Shown here: positions 1-5,016 of the stretch, piece by piece
Layout: every line of letters begins with the position of its first letter
How positions within the stretch are numbered: position 1 is the stretch's first letter
Source: Phycisphaerae bacterium
GTDB lineage: Bacteria; Planctomycetota; Phycisphaerae; UBA1845; UTPLA1
Assembly: GCA_029259995.1 (NCBI GenBank)
Contig: JAJDEC010000648.1
Location: 1-8,429 of the forward strand
Direction of reading: 5' to 3'
Length of the DNA: 8,429 nucleotides
Position numbers and translations under genes: made by a program
Notes under the pieces: model-generated
What the model was told of the DNA's origin: nothing
Database searches by the model: none
The model's input: only the letters and a program-made list of their open reading frames with translations

Positions 1-1
1 C

Positions 2-316
2 TGGCGGCAGGACAACGTCACGCACACGCGTTTCTATTGGCTCAAGCTTTTGCGCAAGGATGCGAAGAAGGGCCGAACCATCATCGCCGACGTCGACGGC
101 CAGACAATCACGATCAAGACGGACGACGTCAACCGACTCACGCTCCGCCTCCGCGATTCGCTTATCGATCTCGACAAGCCCATCAGGATTGTTGTCGGGG
201 AAAAGACGGTCTACGAAGGTCGCGTCACGCGGACGCGAGCCGTCATCGAACAGTCTCTGAAGGAGCGCAACGACGCGAGCGCTGCGGCCACGGCGGAACT
301 GAACGTCGAATGGTGA
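2..316 (+). CDS. C-terminal end of a probable alpha/beta-hydrolase or peptidase-like protein (5' truncated)
   Basis: The reading frame is open from the first complete codon at position 2 to the TGA at 314-316, about 104 residues, so the gene begins outside the window. The TTG at 50 is not a likely start, because the frame continues upstream with well-behaved sequence (WRQDNVTHTRFYWL...). The segment reads as a compact beta-rich domain: GRTIIADVDGQTITI, then LTLRLRDSLIDLDKPIRIVVG, then a basic-acidic helix ending ...ATAELNVEW. From memory, this pattern (RFYWL, GQTI, LRDxLIDLDKPI, GKTVYEGRV, then SLxER) resembles the C-terminal domain of planctomycete and Bacteroidetes extracytoplasmic esterase or dienelactone-hydrolase-like proteins. 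No catalytic residues lie in the visible part, so the enzyme assignment is tentative. That it is a real coding end is much more certain. Confidence 0.6.
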   Translation, partial: WRQDNVTHTRFYWLKLLRKDAKKGRTIIADVDGQTITIKTDDVNRLTLRLRDSLIDLDKPIRIVVGEKTVYEGRVTRTRAVIEQSLKERNDASAAATAELNVEW

Positions 317-341
317 TGATCCAAGTATGTACATGGAATGA

Positions 342-389
342 TTCATCGCGCGGAACCGGCTAGTAACCGTTTCATCGTGTCGAACCGGC
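342..389. repeat. Imperfect tandem direct repeat (19-base unit, period 29)
   Basis: TTCATCGCGCGGAACCGGC at 342-360 recurs as TTCATCGTGTCGAACCGGC at 371-389, with 16 of 19 bases identical and a 29-base period. The second copy runs into the left arm of the hairpin at 383-401. The sequence following the first copy (TAGTAACCGTTTC) looks like a decayed version of the right arm of that hairpin. This suggests a duplicated hairpin unit, one copy of which has degraded. Confidence 0.6.
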
Positions 390-436
390 GAATAGCCGGT
401 TTCGCACGGGCGTAGCGTCCGCCCTCTGTGGCGGAC
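383..436. repeat. Pair of tandem GC-rich hairpins, REP-like, possibly ending the upstream transcript
   Basis: Hairpin 1 has the 7-bp stem AACCGGC (383-389) / GCCGGTT (395-401) around the 5-base loop GAATA. Hairpin 2 has the 7-bp stem GTCCGCC (417-423) / GGCGGAC (430-436) around the 6-base loop CTCTGT. Both lie within 120 bases of the stop codon of the first gene. Neither is followed by a T tract, so they are poor intrinsic terminators. They look more like interspersed palindromic elements; GCGTCCGCC...GGCGGACG is a string I associate with planctomycete intergenic repeats, which is recollection and not a search result. Confidence 0.55.
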
Positions 437-614
437 GACGAATGGAAAGGCCCCTCCAATGGCGCCGGTCCACCGCGCCCGCTCACGCCTTTCATCATCC
501 GGCAACGTGGAAGTTGCATCCTTTCTTTCCCCCCCCCGCAAAATGGCGCAAATTCTGCAAAACTCGCGGATCAACACGACAACCCTCATTGACGGCGTTC
601 AACGCGACGTCCCA

Positions 615-632
615 CGGGGTAGCCTTGCCCCG
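615..632. repeat. Short inverted repeat in the intergenic region
   Basis: CGGGG (615-619) pairs with CCCCG (628-632) around an 8-base loop (TAGCCTTG). It could be another small palindromic element or a weak transcription-pausing hairpin. There is no T tract on either side. Confidence 0.4.
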
Positions 633-893
633 CGTCCCGCCTGATCGCGAGACGGCGAATTCTCCTGGCGTAACGATTGTTCAGAACTGAGATCGCGCCC
701 CCCAGACCAAGAACGACCCGGGCCACCCGCTACTCGCCAGCAGGCCAATAATCAACGAGATTCCGAATCTGCCTTGCATGCCGATGATCTCGTTTTGCAA
801 GTATCCTCATTGCCCTGACGGAGACCATCGCCATACACTCTTTGGGTACGTTATTATGGGTTGATGGGCCGCGATGAGAATCGAGACACTTTG

Positions 894-1664
894 ATGCGTT
901 TGTGGAAGTCGTTGATATGCGGGCTGATGTTGGCGGCGTTCCATTGTGCGACCGTCCGAGCTTCGGAAGTTGATGTACTTGAATGGACGCTCAGAACAAG
1001 TACCCAAGTCGGCAACGGCAACGACGCTCGAATAGTCACAGTCCTTGCCAATCCTCTCTTGGGCAATTACCTGGCCGGAATCGGCAACTCCACGGCTGAT
1101 TCCACTATCGACGCCAATTGGGACGTGGCGGGGTTTTTCGATTTCTTTCTTACGGGTGAATATGTCGACCAGGGAAGTTCGACAGACTTGTCGGGCTACT
1201 CGCGATCGAGTGGCTCGATCTGGTTCATTCCCGCAGTCGATTCGACACTCACGATCGCGGCCGAGTTCAACTACGACCTGGGAAATGGCGATCGGCGAGC
1301 CGAACTTCGGACAAGTGTCGGCGGCGGCCCCGCCCCACCGTCGATACTGCTCTCGCGATCGCGACTTGCGATTCCCATCGGCGGTAGCCCCAGTGAGGGG
1401 ACATTCACGATCAACGATTCGGTTCCGTTGCTGGCCGGTGAAACCTACGTGTTTGGGTACGGCCTCGAGCTTAGCTCGCACGGAGGCAGTCCCACCAGCC
1501 TTTCTATGGGAGACGGATTCTTCCACGCGACGATCACGCCCGTCCCCGAACCGACGACCGCCCTGCTGCTGCTAATTGTCGCTGCATCTGTCGTTGCCCG
1601 GCGTCGGCGTTCCGTGCCGTCTTCTACGCTGAATCACAACGCGGCCTCTCAGTCGTCGCTTTGA
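894..1664 (+). CDS. PEP-CTERM sorting domain protein, secreted
   Basis: A 256-residue exported protein of unknown function. The ATG at 894 was chosen because it places an ideal signal peptide at the very N terminus: basic start MRLWK, hydrophobic core of about residues 7-16, and a predicted cleavage after Val-Arg-Ala at residue 23. In-frame alternatives at 861 (TTG) and 864 (ATG) would put 10-11 mostly polar residues before it. A weak GAGA at 883-886 sits 7 bases upstream. The mature part is rich in Ser, Gly, Thr and Asp with alternating beta-like stretches, as usual for this class. The C terminus has the sorting signal: VPEP at residues 217-220, a hydrophobic segment at about 221-235, then RRRR at 236-239. 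In known systems an exosortase cuts at this motif in the inner membrane, and the protein goes to the envelope or extracellular matrix. The 17-residue tail after the Arg cluster is longer than usual. No exosortase gene is nearby. Confidence 0.85.
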   Translation: MRLWKSLICGLMLAAFHCATVRASEVDVLEWTLRTSTQVGNGNDARIVTVLANPLLGNYLAGIGNSTADSTIDANWDVAGFFDFFLTGEYVDQGSSTDLSGYSRSSGSIWFIPAVDSTLTIAAEFNYDLGNGDRRAELRTSVGGGPAPPSILLSRSRLAIPIGGSPSEGTFTINDSVPLLAGETYVFGYGLELSSHGGSPTSLSMGDGFFHATITPVPEPTTALLLLIVAASVVARRRRSVPSSTLNHNAASQSSL

Positions 1665-1803
1665 GCCCATCTCCGATGCTCGCGGCGAACTTCGATTCAC
1701 TCAGGATATCGCTATCAATCAACGACGTTGTCGCGAGGGGAATTGGCGGATTTGCAACCACGGGGTCGCCCCCAGCAAAGCCGCGGGCATAACATAGAAG
1801 GTC

Positions 1804-2445
1804 ATGCCTAAACGTCGCCGATCGGCAATCCGTCAGACGCTGCCGCCAATCGCACTGATCCTCATCGCATCGATGTGGGCCGGCAGTCTGACCTGGCGCG
1901 TCATCTACGCGACGGATCACGTTCAAGTGATTCTGTCCGATGGCTGCATTATTGCCTGGTCCGGGCCGTCGCCCGACGACTCGCGGCGCGGATTCGTCGT
2001 CAGCCGGCCGCTCGAATGGCGGAACGCGGCCGGTCGGGTTCCCATGCTCCTTCCCGACGTACGCCAGGCCTGGCCCTTTCGCACCAACGCGCTTCACATT
2101 CCTTTGACGCTCCCGCTGTATGCGCTACTCGCCTTGCATCTGTCACGATCCACATGGCGTCGCATTTCGAGGCTTAGCATCGCGGGAATCTGCCTCCGCC
2201 TGTTCGTATTGATCCTGTTGGGATATCCGCTGATCGTCTCGGCGGAGCACCAGTCGCATTCAGCGGCCGCGTTGCTGATGGCGATGATCGCCGCGCCGAT
2301 CTCACTCGCATACGGCTTCCAGTTGGTGGAGAAAATCCGCACGATGCCCCGCTCATATCCCGCGGGTCACTGCCAGCGCTGCGGGTATGATCTGACCGGC
2401 AATGAAAGCGGCATCTGCAGCGAATGCGGAGCGGTCGTCTCGTAG
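1804..2445 (+). CDS. Four-helix membrane protein with C-terminal four-cysteine zinc ribbon, function unknown
   Basis: A 213-residue protein. A basic N terminus (MPKRRRSAIR) leads into a hydrophobic segment at about 12-30. An 80-residue polar stretch with many Arg and Pro follows, then hydrophobic segments at about 97-114, 126-146 and 153-174. After the last helix comes a rubredoxin-like knuckle pair: Cys190-X2-Cys193-Gly-Tyr-Asp-Leu-Thr-Gly-Asn, then Cys205-X2-Cys208. The C-X2-C-X11-C-X2-C ribbon with CGYDLTGN..G.C.ECG is a very common C-terminal module of planctomycete membrane proteins, and no member has a function that I know of. It probably binds Zn2+ on the cytoplasmic side, an inference from the basic N terminus and four helices. 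The start is the ATG at 1804. AGAAGG at 1796-1801 ends only 2 bases before it, which is unusually close for a Shine-Dalgarno element. The 139-base gap before this gene shows no clear promoter. Confidence 0.8.
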   Translation: MPKRRRSAIRQTLPPIALILIASMWAGSLTWRVIYATDHVQVILSDGCIIAWSGPSPDDSRRGFVVSRPLEWRNAAGRVPMLLPDVRQAWPFRTNALHIPLTLPLYALLALHLSRSTWRRISRLSIAGICLRLFVLILLGYPLIVSAEHQSHSAAALLMAMIAAPISLAYGFQLVEKIRTMPRSYPAGHCQRCGYDLTGNESGICSECGAVVS

Positions 2446-2536
2446 CGAATGCATGCCGATTGACGCGGGCCTGGCGCGAGCCGCCCCGCTTCGCCGAATT
2501 GACGATCGGCTTATTAACAATGCACCCACGACGACT

Positions 2537-2564
2537 TTGAGTTTCCGCGACGATCCGCAATAAT
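2537..2564 (+). promoter_or_regulatory. Candidate sigma70-type promoter giving a leaderless transcript
   Basis: TTGAGT (2537-2542) and AATAAT (2559-2564) are separated by 16 bases, matching the consensus at 4/6 and 5/6 positions. Transcription would be expected to begin about 7 bases after the -10 box, at 2571-2572, which is the ATG of the downstream gene. No purine-rich Shine-Dalgarno sequence lies before that ATG, consistent with a leaderless message. The box scores alone would not be decisive. Confidence 0.4.
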
Positions 2565-2571
2565 TCCGCCT

Positions 2572-3597
2572 ATGTCGGCCCCGGAGAAGACCATCGAATC
2601 TGTCAGTGCGCTCATCGACCGCTTCGCCCTGACCGCCGTCGGCGAAGACACGTTCGTCGGTTGGTACAAGTCGCTTCCGGTCGCGCTGACGCTGCCCTGT
2701 TCTCATGGCTCGATCGGAGAATCAGGGTTCGAAGTGCCGCCGAGCATCAATATCCTTGCACAGCTCCGTTACGTCGGCGTCCCGGAAGAGGCCGTGCCGA
2801 AGACGGACGACATCCGCGATCCCATCGTGCAGGCGCACATCGACGAGAAGCGCGTCCGCATCAGCTTCGACGACACGATCGTGCATCTAACGGCCTTCGA
2901 GGCCGATGAGAACTTTCTGAACGACGGCCTGACGCGCTGTCTTGACGCCATGCTGGATGTCGTCAAACGCGCCGGCGGTTCGGGCAACGGAAACACGTGC
3001 CACTATTGCAAGACCAGTTCAATCAAGACGCTGACATGGATCGAAGATCGCGTTGCGCAAGTGTGCGATGAATGTCTGCACGAGAAGATCGCCGAATCAG
3101 CCCGTGAAAAACGCGCATCGCTTCCCGGCGTGCTGATGACGCTGCTCTGCGGCGCCGTCGCCATAATTGCCGGCGCCGCAATGTGGTGCGGGCTCTGGTG
3201 GCTGGATTTCATCCTCATCGACTGGCTGACGCCGAAGCACCAGACGGAAATCCTCGTGCCCGACTTTGTCATCATTGGCGAACTCGGAGTCATCGGAATC
3301 GCCGTTGGAATCGTCATCAGCCTGATAATCGACAAGGCTCGAAAAGCCGGTCGCACATTCCCCGTCGTCGTCGCGTTCTTCGCAATAATCAGCGCAGTAA
3401 TGCTCGGCGAAGCGGGAGTCATTCATTGGATTCTGGACGATGGCTCGAATTCACCCTCGTACTGGCGGACAGTCCGCCTGATCCCGCAATTCTGGTCGTC
3501 GCTGGAAGGCACTTCCAGATATCGAGTCGCCGCAATCGCCATCGCCGTGATGACCTCAGCAATCATCGTTCATATTCGGAAGACCGAAACGAATTGA
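2572..3597 (+). CDS. Membrane protein with a ClpX-type four-cysteine zinc finger, function unknown
   Basis: A 341-residue protein that I do not recognise as a whole. Residues 1-135 form a soluble mixed alpha/beta region with no motif I can name. Residues 143-168 form a zinc finger: Cys143-X2-Cys146-X18-Cys165-X2-Cys168, with VCDECL at the second knuckle. The X18 spacing and the CDEC string match the N-terminal zinc-binding domain of ClpX as I remember it, but there is no AAA+ ATPase part. Hydrophobic segments follow at about 186-216, 231-253, 263-286 and 317-335, with a short basic C terminus. In ClpX this finger dimerises and docks substrates and adaptors, so a role in recruiting a partner at the inner membrane is possible but purely inferred. 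The ATG at 2572 has no Shine-Dalgarno; see the promoter at 2537-2564. The gene lies 126 bases after another zinc-ribbon membrane protein on the same strand and converges on rpsG. Confidence 0.75.
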   Translation: MSAPEKTIESVSALIDRFALTAVGEDTFVGWYKSLPVALTLPCSHGSIGESGFEVPPSINILAQLRYVGVPEEAVPKTDDIRDPIVQAHIDEKRVRISFDDTIVHLTAFEADENFLNDGLTRCLDAMLDVVKRAGGSGNGNTCHYCKTSSIKTLTWIEDRVAQVCDECLHEKIAESAREKRASLPGVLMTLLCGAVAIIAGAAMWCGLWWLDFILIDWLTPKHQTEILVPDFVIIGELGVIGIAVGIVISLIIDKARKAGRTFPVVVAFFAIISAVMLGEAGVIHWILDDGSNSPSYWRTVRLIPQFWSSLEGTSRYRVAAIAIAVMTSAIIVHIRKTETN

Positions 3598-3617
3598 ATG
3601 CGCCGATGCTGAGCCGC

Positions 3618-3765
3618 GAAGTGTTGGTACTTCACGGATAGGGACAGAATGTGCGCCGCGCGCGACTCGCGGCGTTGCCCACCGGGATGGCAATGTGCAC
3701 GAAAACGCTCGTCGCAATCCCAGCCTTGTAATTGCCTGGCTATTAAATGTCGTCCCTGCCGGGAC
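3618..3765. repeat. Cluster of palindromic, REP-like elements
   Basis: Three stem-loops occur in about 150 bases. GAAGT (3618-3622) pairs with ACTTC (3629-3633) around a 6-base loop. CGCCGCG (3654-3660) pairs with CGCGGCG (3668-3674) around a 7-base loop. GTCCC (3752-3756) pairs with GGGAC (3761-3765) around the loop TGCC. A weaker AGCC (3722-3725) / GGCT (3738-3741) pair precedes the last one. The string GGCTATTAAATGTCGTCCC with its palindromic flank resembles interspersed repeats I recall from planctomycete genomes. Copy number cannot be judged from one window. Confidence 0.45.
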
Positions 3766-3776
3766 TTGGTGGATTG

Positions 3777-3820
3777 CCCCCGCCCCACTCGATCCCCTGA
3801 TCCCTCGAATCCCCGATCCC
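3777..3820 (-). other. Putative G-quadruplex-forming sequence (minus strand)
   Basis: On the plus strand, six C runs follow one another: 3777-3781 (5), 3783-3786 (4), 3794-3797 (4), 3802-3804 (3), 3811-3814 (4) and 3818-3820 (3). The linkers are 1, 7, 4, 6 and 3 bases. The minus strand therefore satisfies the G3+N1-7 quadruplex pattern with two spare runs. It begins 16 bases beyond the T run of the rpsG terminator in the direction of rpsG transcription. Confidence 0.55.
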
Positions 3821-3835
3821 TGCCACAACGCGCGC

Positions 3836-3867
3836 AAAAAAACGGCGACCGCAAAACGATCGCCGTT
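3836..3867 (-). terminator. Rho-independent terminator of the rpsL-rpsG transcript
   Basis: Read on the minus strand, the 8-bp stem AACGGCGA / TCGCCGTT (plus-strand positions 3860-3867 and 3841-3848) encloses an 11-base loop and runs into seven T (complement of the A run 3836-3842). The hairpin begins about 37 bases after the rpsG stop codon. On the plus strand the stem is followed by GAAACA, so it should work in one direction only. Confidence 0.85.
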
Positions 3868-3904
3868 GAAACACTCGAATTGTCGAAGAAGCAGTCGCCC
3901 AAGC

Positions 3905-4381
3905 CTACCAGGCGAAGTGCGCAAACGCCTTGTTGGCGTCCGCCATGCGATGCACGTTCTCGCGGGTATCGACGGCCTTGCCCTGGCCGTTGTAGGCGTC
4001 GAGCAGTTCCGACGCGAGGCGATCCTTCATCGGTCGCCCCTTCTTCGCGCGGGCCGCTTCGATGACCCATCGAATCGCGAGCGCCTGGCTGCGCTTCGGG
4101 TTGACGGCCATCGGCACCTGGTAGTTGGAACCACCGACGCGCTTGCTGCGGATCTGCACGCTGGGTCGAACGTTCTGAATGGCCTTCTCGAAAATTTCGA
4201 GCGCCGGCTTGTCGCTGATTCGCTTGGCGGCCGCGTCCATCGCGTCGTACATGATCTTGAGCGCAACAGTCTTCTTGCCGTTGTGCATCATGCAGTTGAC
4301 GAACTTGGAAACCAGCTTGCTGTTGAACCGGGGATCCGGTCGCAACTGTGCCTCGGACTTGGTCCAGCGCTTATAGCCCAT
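3905..4381 (-). CDS. rpsG: 30S ribosomal protein S7
   Basis: A 158-residue primary 16S rRNA-binding protein that nucleates assembly of the 30S head near the E and P sites. The family signature is clear: the N terminus MGYKRWTKSE..., DPRFNSKLVSKFVNCMMHNGKKTVALKIMYDAM, the ENVRPSV-like stretch as IQNVRPSVQIRSKRVGGSNYQVPM, and the C-terminal DTRENVHRMADANKAFAHFAW. The ATG at 4379-4381 was chosen over an in-frame start at 4432 because it gives the normal S7 N terminus and follows AGAAAGG (4391-4397) with a 9-base spacer. The length is typical (156-179 in E. coli strains). It lies 156 bases after rpsL, a wide spacer for this pair, and is followed by an intrinsic terminator instead of fusA. In E. 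coli S7 represses its own translation by binding the rpsL-rpsG intercistronic mRNA; the structured spacer here could serve the same end. Confidence 0.97.
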   Translation of the reverse strand: MGYKRWTKSEAQLRPDPRFNSKLVSKFVNCMMHNGKKTVALKIMYDAMDAAAKRISDKPALEIFEKAIQNVRPSVQIRSKRVGGSNYQVPMAVNPKRSQALAIRWVIEAARAKKGRPMKDRLASELLDAYNGQGKAVDTRENVHRMADANKAFAHFAW

Positions 4382-4537
4382 TTCGAGATACCTTTCTTCT
4401 GGCGTGCAGAACGCATTGATCGCTTTCCGCACAACGCCGGCGAATCAATCGCCGATCACCATACTCAGCCGACGCATGTCGACCGTTACACACACTCAGT
4501 CAATTCTGACGTTTTTTCGATTTTGACTTTTCAGCCG
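4382..4537 (-). promoter_or_regulatory. Structured rpsL-rpsG intercistronic spacer, candidate S7 control region
   Basis: Read 5' to 3' on the minus strand, the 156-base spacer contains a hairpin with stem CGGCGA / TCGCCG (4454-4449 and 4443-4438) and loop TTGAT. The loop is complementary to ATCAA at 4420-4416, 17 bases downstream of the stem, which would allow an H-type pseudoknot 19 bases before the rpsG Shine-Dalgarno. E. coli S7 is known to bind the corresponding spacer of the str mRNA. No sequence homology to that site is claimed, and the pseudoknot arm has only one G-C pair. Confidence 0.35.
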
Positions 4538-4930
4538 TTACTTCTTGCGCTTCGTGCCGTACTTGCTGCGGCTCTGATTTCGTCGAACGCCGAATTTCTC
4601 CTGCTGTTCGACGGAAGCACAGTCCAGCGCGCCGCGGACGATGTGATATCGAATACCCGGCAAGTCGCGAACCCGGCCGCCGCGCACGAGCACAATGGAG
4701 TGCTCCTGCAGGTTGTGACCGATGCCGCCGATGTAGGCCGTGACTTCGCGGCCGTTCGACAGGCGAACGCGGGCGACTTTTCGAAGGGCCGAGTTCGGCT
4801 TCTTCGGCGTCATCGTCTTCACAATCAGACAAACGCCGCGCCGCTGCGGACAGTTATCCAAATCGCGCGATTTGGACTTCTTCTTCTCAATCTCGCGCGG
4901 ACTTCGACACAGTTGATTAATCGTTGGCAT
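4538..4930 (-). CDS. rpsL: 30S ribosomal protein S12, natural Arg88 form
   Basis: A 130-residue decoding-centre protein of the 30S subunit. It contains the invariant CPQRRGVC, TPKKPNSALRKVARVRLSNG, YIGGIGHNLQEHS and RGGRVRDLPGIRYHIVRGALD blocks, which align with E. coli S12 without gaps through residue 90. The ATG at 4928-4930 gives the canonical N terminus MPTINQL and follows AGAGG (4936-4940) with a 5-base spacer; the longer open frame upstream is leader. Lys43 is present, while residue 88, Lys in E. coli, is Arg (codon at 4667-4669). Asp89, the residue methylthiolated by RimO in E. coli, is kept. The C-terminal segment between ALDC and RSKYG is about 6 residues longer than in E. coli. The gene lies 112 bases after rpoC, has its own promoter, and leads into rpsG. 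Confidence 0.98.
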   Translation of the reverse strand: MPTINQLCRSPREIEKKKSKSRDLDNCPQRRGVCLIVKTMTPKKPNSALRKVARVRLSNGREVTAYIGGIGHNLQEHSIVLVRGGRVRDLPGIRYHIVRGALDCASVEQQEKFGVRRNQSRSKYGTKRKK

Positions 4931-5010
4931 AGCTACCTCTGTTACTGCCTGGTCGTCGTTCGAGCCGCCGGACAGTCCATCGGACCGTTCAGCCGCTGCG
5001 AACATTCGAG
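4931..5010 (-). promoter_or_regulatory. rpsL mRNA leader with three near-identical 11-12 base repeats
   Basis: The predicted start point near 5010 leaves an untranslated leader of about 80 bases. GCGGCTCGAATG (5014-5003), GCGGCTGAACG (4996-4986) and GCGGCTCGAACG (4968-4957) occur in the promoter start region and leader, all in the direction of transcription. The first overlaps the predicted start site. A small GTCC/GGAC hairpin lies between the second and third. The ribosome-binding site AGAGG is at 4936-4940. The repeats could be binding sites for a regulator or an RNA-level element; this is inference. Confidence 0.45.
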
Positions 5011-5016
5011 CCGCGT

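Larger units (their letters stand above)
317..893. other. Hairpin-rich intergenic region with no convincing gene
   Basis: About 577 bases separate the truncated first gene from the PEP-CTERM gene. Visible structure: two imperfect copies of a 19-base unit (342-360 and 371-389); hairpins at 383-401, 417-436 and 615-632; a run of nine C at 529-537; a run of six C at 698-703; and three GCAAA(A) tracts at 538, 548 and 557, spaced about 9-10 bases apart. Short open frames exist (for example 442-690), but their predicted products are rich in Pro, Arg, His and Trp without domain character, and I do not accept them. No tRNA-like cloverleaf and no convincing promoter were found. Confidence 0.6.
3598..3904. 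other. Convergent intergenic region: REP-like hairpins, G-quadruplex motif, terminator
   Basis: This 307-base stretch separates the plus-strand membrane protein from rpsG and holds no gene I can support. It contains hairpins at 3618-3633, 3654-3674 and 3752-3765, an array of six C runs at 3777-3820, and the rpsG terminator at 3836-3867. No plus-strand hairpin has a following T tract, so how the plus-strand transcript ends is not obvious. The strong stem at 3654-3674 is the best candidate. Confidence 0.6.

Noticed and set aside
442..690. Small plus-strand open frame of 82 codons in the first intergenic region
   Set aside because: It has a biased Pro/Arg/His/Trp composition, crosses the C9 run and a palindrome, and has no convincing ribosome-binding site or domain.
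810..839. Possible promoter TTGCCC-N18-TACACT before the PEP-CTERM gene
   Set aside because: Each box matches consensus at only 4 of 6 positions, a level expected by chance in a sequence of this length.
807..1526. Minus-strand open frame of 239 codons
   Set aside because: It overlaps the PEP-CTERM gene, whose signal peptide and sorting signal are clear. The antisense product has no features of its own.
3791..3820. ATCCC units as a CRISPR-like or tandem repeat array
   Set aside because: The units are only 5-6 bases with irregular 7-9 base spacing; there are no spacers of uniform length and no cas genes.
4382..4432. Upstream in-frame start for rpsG at 4432
   Set aside because: It would add 17 residues unlike any S7 N terminus; the start at 4381 gives MGYKRW with a suitable Shine-Dalgarno.
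4496..4505. TTGACT on the minus strand in the rpsL-rpsG spacer as the -35 box of an rpsG promoter
   Set aside because: No acceptable -10 box lies 16-19 bases downstream, so rpsG is most simply read from the rpsL promoter.
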